DNA of 64,000 nucleotides from Pelagicoccus mobilis (GTDB lineage Bacteria; Verrucomicrobiota; Verrucomicrobiia; Opitutales; Opitutaceae). The stretch lies in NCBI RefSeq assembly GCF_016595505.1, contig NZ_JAENIL010000022.1:52167-116166 (forward strand), read 5' to 3'. The first letter of the stretch is position 1. Each line of letters opens with the position of its first letter. The position numbers were made by a program, and so were the translations under genes. Below, in pieces: positions 48,304 through 56,135 of the stretch. The notes under the pieces were generated by a model, which was given only the letters and a program-made list of their open reading frames with translations, was not told where the DNA came from and made no database searches.

Positions 48304-48339
48304 GCAACACCCCAACCTCGCACCGCTCCTACCCCTACG

Positions 48340-49776
48340 ATGTCACAAGCGCACGAGCACCACCCAGACAAACCCGAAGACAAACTGCCACCCGCCGAAA
48401 AAGTGGTCTACGGGCTCGGCATCACCAACGACATTTGGGGCAACTGGCTCTACCATTCCCTCGCTTGGCCTGTATTCAATATCTTCTTAGGCGTCGGTCC
48501 CGTCATCGTCAGCTCCTGTCTCATGATCAGCCGCCTGGTCGACGCCGTGACTGACCCCCTCTTCGGTTGGCTGACCGACAATGCCCGCACACGCTGGGGA
48601 CGGCGCAGGCCCTTCATTCTCGTCGGCTCCATCCTCGCCGGCCTCCTGCTTCCTTGTATGTTTTTGGTGGGACGCGATTGGAGCCAAAGCCAGTACTTCT
48701 GGTTCATGGCGATCTCCTCCTCCCTGCTGGTGATCGCCGTGAGCTGCTTCAACATGGCCTACCAAAGCCTGGGCAGCGAACTCACTCCGGGCTACCACGA
48801 GCGCACGAGCGTATTCAAATTTAAAGGAATCATCCAGCGCATCGTCGACCTCGGCCTCTACAGCGCCGCAGCCTTCACCACGATGAAGATCTTCATCCCC
48901 GACGGCGAGGATGAGCCGGACGTTCTCTTCGGCGCCCAAATCTACACCCTCATTGCCGGCGCCCTCATGATCGGCATTGGCATTATGCTCTTCTTCAAAG
49001 TCAAGGAGCGCTACTACAACAAGGTTGTCGCCACCAAGCAGCCCCCTATTCAACTTTTGGATACCTACTTCACCGCCCTCAAAGTCCAGCCCTTCCGCGC
49101 CCAGCTCCTCATCAGCTTGGCCTACGGTATGGGCAACAGCATGATTGGTGGGATCGGCTACATCCTCACCGTATACTACGTTTGCGGCGGCAATGTCAGC
49201 GAGGGCAATATGTGGAGTTTCAAGATGGGCTTCGTCAACCTGGCGGGAGTCTTCATCATCATGCCTTTGGTCAACAAAATATCCAATCGCATCGGCAAAC
49301 GCCAAGCGCTCAAGTGGGTGCTTTCCTTAGGCGTACTAGTCTACCTATCGACCTTCTGGCTCTATACGCCGCATGCTCCCGTCCTGCAACTACTCGCCTC
49401 CGCATTGCTGTCGGTCTTGCACGGCTCGTTCTACATGCTCCTCAGCTCCATGGGGGTCGATGTCGTCGACTACGACGAACAACACTCAGGCAAACGCCGC
49501 GAAGGCACCTTCGTCGCCTGCGGCACTTGGTTCGCCAAACTGGGCATGGCCCTAGGCGTAGGCTTGTCGGGGCTCTTGTTGGAGCTTTCTGGATACGACT
49601 CTGGTCTCGGCGCGAACCAACCGGAAGGCTCGCTGCTCACTCTGCGAATTCTCTTCTTCGCTATCCCCATCGTTGGCTTGGCCCTCGCAGCCATCGGCTT
49701 CTGGCGTTTCCGTCTCTCAGAATCCGAGATGCATCGCATCCGCCTCGAACTGGAAGAAAGGCGCGGCACCATCTAA
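48340..49776 (+). CDS. GPH-family sugar:cation symporter (MFS)
   Basis: 478 residues with about 12 membrane segments. The N-terminal signature GITNDIWGNWLYHSLAWPVF and the loop DAVTDPLFGWLTDNARTRWGRRRPFILVGS are diagnostic for glycoside-pentoside-hexuronide:cation symporters. It should bring a glycoside or oligosaccharide across the inner membrane with Na+ or H+. It follows the GntR-LacI regulator by 36 bp and precedes a secreted glycosidase by 14 bp. The cytoplasmic beta-mannosidase encoded downstream implies that it imports mannosides. Confidence 0.92.
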   Translation: MSQAHEHHPDKPEDKLPPAEKVVYGLGITNDIWGNWLYHSLAWPVFNIFLGVGPVIVSSCLMISRLVDAVTDPLFGWLTDNARTRWGRRRPFILVGSILAGLLLPCMFLVGRDWSQSQYFWFMAISSSLLVIAVSCFNMAYQSLGSELTPGYHERTSVFKFKGIIQRIVDLGLYSAAAFTTMKIFIPDGEDEPDVLFGAQIYTLIAGALMIGIGIMLFFKVKERYYNKVVATKQPPIQLLDTYFTALKVQPFRAQLLISLAYGMGNSMIGGIGYILTVYYVCGGNVSEGNMWSFKMGFVNLAGVFIIMPLVNKISNRIGKRQALKWVLSLGVLVYLSTFWLYTPHAPVLQLLASALLSVLHGSFYMLLSSMGVDVVDYDEQHSGKRREGTFVACGTWFAKLGMALGVGLSGLLLELSGYDSGLGANQPEGSLLTLRILFFAIPIVGLALAAIGFWRFRLSESEMHRIRLELEERRGTI

Positions 49777-49790
49777 AAAACGCCTTTCGC

Positions 49791-51881
49791 ATGCTCAACC
49801 ATCGCACAACGTGCTTCGCTTCCTGTATTTGCTTCGTGTTTACAGCCATTCTAGCACTGCAATCTACCAACGCGAAAACAGTAGAGTTTTCCTTCGAAAT
49901 TCCAGCAGATAAAGAGAATCCCTTCGCTCGAGATATTTGGGCGACGATCGAAACTCCTTCCGGCGAAACCGTTTCGATCCCCTGCTTCTATTCTGCGGAA
50001 AACGAGTACTCGGTACGCCAACGTCCAAGTGCTACAGGCAGCTACCGTCTCGTAGATATCTGGGAAAACAGAGACGACCTACGCGTCACGCTCCCTCTCC
50101 CGGATACCGTTGCCCAACAGATCCACACCCTCCCCCATCAGAAGCGAATACGCATCGATCCGAAAAATCCCCGCGCCTTCGCAAATACTGCTGGAAATCG
50201 TTTCGTTCCCTTCGGTGGCAACATTCCTTGGCCACCGGGTGCGGATAAACTGGAAGACTATTACTCCACGCGCTTTCAGCAATTCAACCAAGCTGGGCTC
50301 AATCTCGCCCGCGTGTGGATGACCCACTGGGGCGGCATGAATCTCGATTGGCTTCCGGAGGACGATGCCACGCACCCTTTGCCCGGCCAGATCGATCTCT
50401 CCATCGCCGACAGAATGGATACGGTCGTCCAGTTGGCCGAGGAAGCCAATGTCTACATACAATTGGTTTTCCAATACCACGGACAGTACAGCACCGAGAC
50501 CAATTCAAACTGGGCCGAAAATCCATGGAACGCCGCAAACCCAGATGGATTCCTGAAATCTCCGGCCGACTTCTTCACCTCGGATAAAGCCCGCCAGCTC
50601 ACTCGCCTAAAGTACCGCTATATTATCGCTCGCTGGGGCTACTCTCCCGCGATCATGGCGTGGGAATTGTTCAACGAAGTCCACTGGGTCGACGCCCTTC
50701 GCTTCGATGAAAACGAAGCAGGCGTCGCCGACTGGCACCGCGAGATGGCAGGCTACATCCGCTCCATCGATGTGCACGAACACCTCGTAACAACAAGCAT
50801 CGAAAACGTATTCAGTCCGGTGAACGACTCGATGGACTACCTGCAGCCGCACATCTACGGGATAGATATGATCAACAACATGCTCTACCTACACCCGGAT
50901 TTCGAGCAGTTGGAAAAACCTGTATTTTTTGGCGAATACGGCGACGACCATATGGTTCTACCCGAAGGTACCAAACACACAGACCTCGCTGTCATGCTTC
51001 CCATGTGGGCCGGCGTAATGGGGCAGCTACAACTACCTTCCCTTCCCTGGTTCACTAATGAGCTCATCGAGGCCGGCCGCCTGTCCGAACTGCACGCATT
51101 GGGGTCGTTCATCGAGTCCACACGACTCGCCCATCGGGATGAATTGATACCCTTTTCACCCGCCCTGAGCAGCGACGCCAAGCTGCCCTTCAATCCAACT
51201 CCCGGATTCGTCTGGATGCATCGTCCTATTTGCGAAATCCCTCTCAAGCTCGACGGTGGCAATTCTCCCGAGCTCGCCTACTTCCCGGGAGTGCTGATAA
51301 ATGACCCACTCAGTCTGAGACGCGGCTTTCCCCAATCGGTAAGTTTCGAAGTGAAACTCGAAGGACCCGCACGTTTCCGCATTCCCGTGCGAATCAACAG
51401 CGATCTCAAATTCGGAGCAACCGCGGTTCTGCAAATAAACGGTCGTACTGTCGAAACACATAAATGGGACGTACTCGGCCGCCACGACACCTTCCTCTTT
51501 GAATTCGAATTACCTGCAGGCAAGCAAGTCGTGGAACTCAGCAACGATGGTGTCGGAAATTATTTCCATGTGGACGGATTGGAAACAGAGTTTCAAATCC
51601 CCACATTAGGCGCCGCCGGAAAACGTTCTGAGGACTTCATAGCGATCTGGTTCTGGCATCGGGAAAACGCATTCGCCGTTGATCTAAAACCCGCAGCCAC
51701 TGCCACACTTGAGCTTGAAGATCTCGCCGCCGGAAATTGGCTCATCGAGCACTGGAATACCGTAAACGGCGAAATTGAATCGACGACTGCCGTAGACCAC
51801 AAAGGAGGAAGTCTATTCCTCGAAACACCCCCAATCTCAAGCCATGGAGCAATGGTGCTGAAACATTTATCCGAACCATGA
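49791..51881 (+). CDS. Secreted GH5-like endoglycosidase with N-terminal DUF5060-like domain
   Basis: 696 residues from ATG 49791, which starts a signal peptide (CFASCICFVFTAILALQSTN); the frame is open far upstream inside the transporter gene, but that part is not coding. Residues about 28-110 resemble DUF5060 (VEFSFEIPADKENPFARDIW). The TIM barrel has the acid/base Glu296 in MAWELFNEVHWVD and the nucleophile Glu382 in VFFGEYGDDH, the clan-A arrangement. The last 180 residues are beta-sandwich (VSFEVKLEGPARFRIPVRIN). By context it may be a mannanase-like enzyme releasing oligosaccharides for the symporter. Its stop overlaps the kinase start by 4 bp. Confidence 0.85.
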   Translation: MLNHRTTCFASCICFVFTAILALQSTNAKTVEFSFEIPADKENPFARDIWATIETPSGETVSIPCFYSAENEYSVRQRPSATGSYRLVDIWENRDDLRVTLPLPDTVAQQIHTLPHQKRIRIDPKNPRAFANTAGNRFVPFGGNIPWPPGADKLEDYYSTRFQQFNQAGLNLARVWMTHWGGMNLDWLPEDDATHPLPGQIDLSIADRMDTVVQLAEEANVYIQLVFQYHGQYSTETNSNWAENPWNAANPDGFLKSPADFFTSDKARQLTRLKYRYIIARWGYSPAIMAWELFNEVHWVDALRFDENEAGVADWHREMAGYIRSIDVHEHLVTTSIENVFSPVNDSMDYLQPHIYGIDMINNMLYLHPDFEQLEKPVFFGEYGDDHMVLPEGTKHTDLAVMLPMWAGVMGQLQLPSLPWFTNELIEAGRLSELHALGSFIESTRLAHRDELIPFSPALSSDAKLPFNPTPGFVWMHRPICEIPLKLDGGNSPELAYFPGVLINDPLSLRRGFPQSVSFEVKLEGPARFRIPVRINSDLKFGATAVLQINGRTVETHKWDVLGRHDTFLFEFELPAGKQVVELSNDGVGNYFHVDGLETEFQIPTLGAAGKRSEDFIAIWFWHRENAFAVDLKPAATATLELEDLAAGNWLIEHWNTVNGEIESTTAVDHKGGSLFLETPPISSHGAMVLKHLSEP

Positions 51882-52819
51882 AACACTACCTTGGCATAGA
51901 TATTGGAGGCACGAAGTGCGCGGTTTGCGTCGGCGACGAATCCGCAAACATTTTGGACCGTTCCCAAATTCCAACTACAGGTGACCCTCTGGATATACTG
52001 GACCAGCTTCTTGTAAAAGCCAAATCACTGGTACGCAGTCACGCCCGAATTGAAGCCATTGGAATTTCCTGCGGCGGACCTCTGGACGCAAAACAAGGCC
52101 TAATCCTTTCGCCACCTAACCTTCCGGGCTGGAACGGGATCGCTGTAACCCAGTTCTTCAAAGAACGCCTCGGAGTTCACGCCTACTTACAAAACGATGC
52201 CAACGCAGGAGCGCTCGCCGAGTGGCGGCACGGTGCCGGCCGCGGAAGCCAGCACATGATGTTTTGCACAATGGGTACCGGTTTCGGATCGGGCCTTATC
52301 CTCAATGGGGAACTCCTCGATGGCGCCAATGGCAATGCCGGCGAGATTGGCCACCTCCGTCTCACTGGCGACGGACCCTTAGGCTACGGGAAATCTGGTT
52401 CGGTCGAGGGCTGGTGCGGTGGCAGTGGCATAGCACAAGTCGCCAAGAGGATGGCTGACAAACATCGCGAACGCGGAAGTGTATCCAGTCTATTCGCACA
52501 CAATACCCTCTCGGCAAAACTTGTTGCTGAAGCCGCTCTGCAAGGCGATGATCTTGCCCTAAACGTTTTCGACCACGTGGGCCAAAAGCTCGGCCGCACC
52601 CTCGCCATCGCCATCGATCTGCTCAATCTAGACACGATTGTTATCGGCAGCATTTTCGCCCGCTGCGAAACCTTGATTCGCCCAGCGATGGAACGGGTAC
52701 TCGCGGAGGAATGCCTGCCTCATTCTCTCGAAGTCTGCACCGTCAAACCCGCCGCGCTCGACGAGAGCATTGGCGACATTGCCGCGATCACCGTGGCGCA
52801 GCTCGGACCAACTCTTTAA
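51878..52819 (+). CDS. ROK-family sugar kinase lacking the usual zinc cysteines
   Basis: 313 residues. The N-terminal phosphate loop is LGIDIGGTKCAVCVGD; the sugar-binding stretch QNDANAGALAEWRHGAGRGS and MGTGFGSGLILNGELLDGAN, with GEIGHLRLTGDG, are classic ROK. In place of the family CxCGxxGCxE zinc site it has LGYGKSGSVEGWCGG, so this belongs to a divergent subgroup without that zinc ligand set. It would phosphorylate a hexose, mannose being the contextual guess. Its ATG overlaps the glycosidase stop and it is followed 2 bp later by the SIS gene. Confidence 0.9.
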   Translation: MKHYLGIDIGGTKCAVCVGDESANILDRSQIPTTGDPLDILDQLLVKAKSLVRSHARIEAIGISCGGPLDAKQGLILSPPNLPGWNGIAVTQFFKERLGVHAYLQNDANAGALAEWRHGAGRGSQHMMFCTMGTGFGSGLILNGELLDGANGNAGEIGHLRLTGDGPLGYGKSGSVEGWCGGSGIAQVAKRMADKHRERGSVSSLFAHNTLSAKLVAEAALQGDDLALNVFDHVGQKLGRTLAIAIDLLNLDTIVIGSIFARCETLIRPAMERVLAEECLPHSLEVCTVKPAALDESIGDIAAITVAQLGPTL

Positions 52820-52821
52820 CA

Positions 52822-53433
52822 ATGCACCCGATTCTAACAGAACTCATAGAACGCTACCCGATTCTCGCCCCTATTTCAGACGAAATCGAAGGGGCCTTCG
52901 AACGCTTGATAGCCTGCTACGAAAACGATGGCGTTGTATATATCTGCGGCAATGGCGGCAGCGCGGCCGATGCCGAGCACATTGTGGGCGAGCTAATGAA
53001 AGCCTTCACGGTCAAACGTCCCTTAGCCGAGTCCTTCGACGATCCCTATCTAAATGACAACTTGGAGGCGGGCTTGCGGGCGTTCTCGCTGGTCAGTCAG
53101 ACATGCCTCGCCACGGCATTCGCCAATGACGTTGCGCCCGATCTCGTTTTTGCCCAACAGGTAGCGGGTTATGGGCGCTCGGGCGATCTGCTCTGGGCTT
53201 TGAGCACATCCGGAAACTCAAAAAATGTCATCCACGCATTGAAAGTAGCTCGGGCCAAACAAATGGATACACTAGGCATGACCGGAAAATCCGGCGGCAA
53301 AATGAACGACCTCTGCAGTGTTTGCCTACGAATGCCAGAGTCCGAAACCTACAAAATCCAGGAACTCCACCTTCCGGTTTACCATGCGCTTTGCCGCATG
53401 CTCGAATCCCACTTCTTCCCAACAAATGACTAA
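52822..53433 (+). CDS. SIS-domain phosphosugar isomerase, GmhA-like
   Basis: 203 residues from ATG 52822; an earlier in-frame start lies inside the kinase gene and is less likely. The SIS fold shows YICGNGGSAADAEHIVGELM and LLWALSTSGNSKNVIHALKV, both close to sedoheptulose-7-phosphate isomerase GmhA, including ELHLPVYHALCRMLE near the end. Placed between a ROK kinase and a beta-mannosidase it may isomerise mannose-6-phosphate or another sugar phosphate rather than make heptose. This is inference. It overlaps or abuts the mannosidase gene. Confidence 0.87.
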   Translation: MHPILTELIERYPILAPISDEIEGAFERLIACYENDGVVYICGNGGSAADAEHIVGELMKAFTVKRPLAESFDDPYLNDNLEAGLRAFSLVSQTCLATAFANDVAPDLVFAQQVAGYGRSGDLLWALSTSGNSKNVIHALKVARAKQMDTLGMTGKSGGKMNDLCSVCLRMPESETYKIQELHLPVYHALCRMLESHFFPTND

Positions 53434-53446
53434 TTTCTGTAGCCCC

Positions 53447-55738
53447 ATGGATCGCAAACACCTCGACGGCAGCTGGAAGCTGCAATTTGGCCCTCAAGTC
53501 AACCGGGCCTCACAATCCGATACCATACAAATCCCGGAGTCGTTCAATGGTATCGCCGCAACGGTTCCCGGCAACGTGGAGCTCGACATGATTGAAGCAG
53601 GATTGCTCCCCGCCGATCTCGATCACAGCCACAACGTCTACAAGCTTCGCGAACTGGAGACCCACCAGTGGTGGTACAGCCGCAGTTTCGAAGTGAGCGA
53701 AAACGAATGGGATGACAGCACTGAGCTCGTCTTTGAAGGAATCGATACCCTCGCTAGCGTTTGGCTCAATGGCGTCAAAATCGCCCAGCTAGAAAACATG
53801 TTGATAGCCCATCGCGTACCAGTCGGTGCATTGCTTAGAACGGGCCCTAACGAGCTCGTCATAGCCATCGATTCCACGGTGCTCGCCGCCCACGAATACG
53901 AAGTCGAGCCGGGAACCTGGGCGATGGAAAACAACTGGGAGTCACTCCACATCCGAAAAGCGGCCCACAGTTTCGGCTGGGATATCATGCCACGGATCAT
54001 TTCTGCTGGAATCTGGCGTAGCGTTTATCTGGAGACACTCCCGAAAACTCGATTCCGCAGCGTGTGCTTGGCCACCATAGAAACAGACCCTGAAAAAAAC
54101 TTTGCCCGCATGGTCGCGCGTTGGGACCTGAAAACGGAACGCTGGCCGCTCGACGATTGCTCGGTGCGTCTAAGCGTCCACACGATCGACAAAACCAAGA
54201 AAGTATTCGAAACCCAATCACCAGTCCTCTCACCACATGGACAAATCTGGTGCGACCTGAATGACATAGAGCTCTGGTGGCCACTCGGATTTGGGAAGGC
54301 GGCTTTGTATCACATTACAGTGGACCTAGCCAACCAGGCCGGTGATGTTCTGGCAAACTGGTCATCCCATTTCGGCTTCAGAACCATCCGTCTCAACAAA
54401 ACCGATACAACCAATGCCGACGGCGATGGAGAATTCGCCTTCATCGTAAATGGTGAAAAGATCTTTATCAAAGGAACCAATTGGGTGCCTCTCGACGCCT
54501 TTCACAGTCGCGACGCGGATAGACTGGCAGAGACACACCAGATGCTGGTCGAGCTCAACTGCAACATGATCCGTTGCTGGGGAGGCAACGTCTACGAAGA
54601 CACCGCCTTTTTCGAGTTATGCGACAGGGCTGGTATCATGGTCTGGCAGGACTTCGCATTCGGCTGTGCCCTGTATCCGCAAACGCCCGACTTCCACGAG
54701 AAGGTCCGCTTGGAAGCCGAAGCGATCATCCCAAAGTTTCGAAACCACCCATCCCTCGCTCTCTGGGCGGGGAACAACGAAATCGATGCCTTCTACGAAT
54801 TTGCGAAACCATTCTGCGATCCGAATGTGGATGACCAGGTATCTCGAGAAGTCTTGGCTTCTGCCTGCCGCCGCCTCGATCCCGTGCGGGACTATTTGCC
54901 GAGCTCACCTTTCTACAGCTCCAAGCTTTGGGAAATGGGTGCACCTTTTGACGCGCGTCCGGAAGATCACCTCTGGGGACCACGCGACGATTTCAAGGGG
55001 AAATTCTACACTTCGTCCAACGCCCACTTCGCCAGCGAGATAGGCTATCACGGTTGCCCTGCCCGCTCGTCACTCGAGAAAATGATGTCGCCAGACAGCC
55101 TCTGGCCCTGGCAAGAAAACGAGGAGTGGCTCACCCACGCAGTACGCCCGCAACCAAGAGGCACTGCATACAATTACCGGGTACAACTCATGGCCAGCCA
55201 GGCCAAACTCCTCTTCGGCAAAGTACCGGAGGAGCTCGACGATTTCATCTTCGCCTCTCAAGTATCCCAGGCCGAAGCTCTGAAGTTTTTCATCGAACGG
55301 TTTCGCATGGGCAAAGGGCGCCGCAGCGGAATCCTCTGGTGGAATCTACGCGACGGCTGGCCGGAAATATCCGACGCGATCGTCGACTATTACGGCGCGA
55401 AGAAGCTCGCCTTTCGAGTAGTCCAACAAGTACAGCAAGACATTTGCATCATGCTCTCCGAGCCCCAAGACGGCCTACATCAAGTAATTGCCGTCAACGA
55501 CACGCGCCATCCGGTTAAAATCGAGTTTCTCATCACCGAAGCGGACAAGCCGCTCCTCAAAGGCTCCCATACTCTCGATGCGAACGGAATGGCCAACCTA
55601 GGCACTGCCCCCGAGTCCACCACCGCAACCTGCTACCACATCTCCTGGCAAGGAGACGGCCTCAAAGGCTCCAACCACTACCTAGCCGGACCAAGACCAT
55701 TTGATCTAGACCTCATCCGTGCCTCCTATGAAATGTGA
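53447..55738 (+). CDS. GH2 beta-mannosidase, cytoplasmic
   Basis: 763 residues from ATG 53447 (MDRKHLDGSWKLQFGPQVNR); an alternative ATG at 53426 overlaps the isomerase stop. There is no signal peptide. The sugar-binding domain (ATVPGNVELDMIEAGLLPAD, HQWWYSRSFEVSENEW), Ig-like domain and TIM barrel are in GH2 order. The acid/base is Glu445 in ALWAGNNEIDAFY and the nucleophile Glu531 in FASEIGYHGCP, the pattern of beta-mannosidases rather than LacZ. It releases beta-linked mannose inside the cell from imported mannosides. It is the last gene of the island; the bidirectional terminator at 55834-55862 follows. Confidence 0.92.
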   Translation: MDRKHLDGSWKLQFGPQVNRASQSDTIQIPESFNGIAATVPGNVELDMIEAGLLPADLDHSHNVYKLRELETHQWWYSRSFEVSENEWDDSTELVFEGIDTLASVWLNGVKIAQLENMLIAHRVPVGALLRTGPNELVIAIDSTVLAAHEYEVEPGTWAMENNWESLHIRKAAHSFGWDIMPRIISAGIWRSVYLETLPKTRFRSVCLATIETDPEKNFARMVARWDLKTERWPLDDCSVRLSVHTIDKTKKVFETQSPVLSPHGQIWCDLNDIELWWPLGFGKAALYHITVDLANQAGDVLANWSSHFGFRTIRLNKTDTTNADGDGEFAFIVNGEKIFIKGTNWVPLDAFHSRDADRLAETHQMLVELNCNMIRCWGGNVYEDTAFFELCDRAGIMVWQDFAFGCALYPQTPDFHEKVRLEAEAIIPKFRNHPSLALWAGNNEIDAFYEFAKPFCDPNVDDQVSREVLASACRRLDPVRDYLPSSPFYSSKLWEMGAPFDARPEDHLWGPRDDFKGKFYTSSNAHFASEIGYHGCPARSSLEKMMSPDSLWPWQENEEWLTHAVRPQPRGTAYNYRVQLMASQAKLLFGKVPEELDDFIFASQVSQAEALKFFIERFRMGKGRRSGILWWNLRDGWPEISDAIVDYYGAKKLAFRVVQQVQQDICIMLSEPQDGLHQVIAVNDTRHPVKIEFLITEADKPLLKGSHTLDANGMANLGTAPESTTATCYHISWQGDGLKGSNHYLAGPRPFDLDLIRASYEM

Positions 55739-55828
55739 TACATGGCCCCATTCATGAAGCCACGCATCTTCGTGCCCGGTCTTGTCGTCTGCGACTCGGA
55801 ACTCATCCCCTTTTGCTCGTCCCGCCCA

Positions 55829-55882
55829 GACACAAAAAAACCGCCACTCTTTCGAGCGGCGGCTTTTATTAGCTGATGGCAC
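55829..55882. repeat. Right copy of 54-bp direct repeat (putative att site at tRNA-Glu)
   Basis: Identical to 46730-46783. It covers the terminator hairpin and the last six bases of the tRNA-Glu gene (55877-55882), and similarity to the left copy ends there. Confidence 0.8.
55834..55862 (-). terminator. Rho-independent terminator of tRNA-Glu
   Basis: On the minus strand CCGCCGCTC-GAAA-GAGTGGCGG (55862-55841) is followed by seven T (55840-55834). CTTTTATT on the plus strand lets it also stop transcripts from the mannosidase gene. An identical copy lies at 46735-46763. Confidence 0.88.
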
Positions 55883-55954
55883 CCCGTAGGGGATTCGAAC
55901 CCCTGTCGCAAGGATGAAAACCTTGTGTCCTAGGCCTGGCTAGACGAACGGGGC
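55877..55954 (-). tRNA. tRNA-Glu (anticodon TTC)
   Basis: On the minus strand the gene starts GCCCCGTTCGTCTAG and ends ACGGGGTGCCA, with the CCA encoded. The acceptor stem pairs GCCCCGT with ACGGGGT (one G-T at the end). The anticodon loop TTTTCAT carries TTC, and the T arm reads AGGGGTTCGAATCCCCT. The gene is complete. Its last six bases are part of the 54-bp repeat shared with 46730-46783. Confidence 0.96.
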
Positions 55955-56135
55955 GTCAGCTAAGAGCCGCACAAGCTAGAAATCGGAACCCTTCGCGCAA
56001 GGCTTTTTTTCAAAAAAGTTCCATCTCCCTCTAGCTTAAGGATTTTTAAATCCACATCGTCTGGCGTTTCCCGCGCTTGCCATTGCCAAAACTCCCGCTC
56101 ACCCTACTTTTTAAGCCAACCATCCCGCCTGCATT

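Larger units (their letters stand above)
46730..55882. mobile_element. Putative genomic island at tRNA-Glu carrying a mannoside-use cassette
   Basis: About 9.1 kb lie between two perfect 54-bp direct repeats, the right one spanning the 3' end of an intact tRNA-Glu. Inside, next to the left repeat, is a small protein resembling the C-terminus of a serine recombinase, then a regulator, transporter, glycosidases, kinase and isomerase, all on the plus strand. No complete integrase is present, so the island would not move on its own now. The truncated GH31 gene ends exactly at the left repeat, suggesting an earlier event at the same site. Confidence 0.6.

Noticed and set aside
49182..49790. A 203-residue N-terminal extension of the GH5-like protein
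   Set aside because: It overlaps the transporter gene out of frame, is Arg/Leu-rich noise, and a proper signal peptide starts at 49791.
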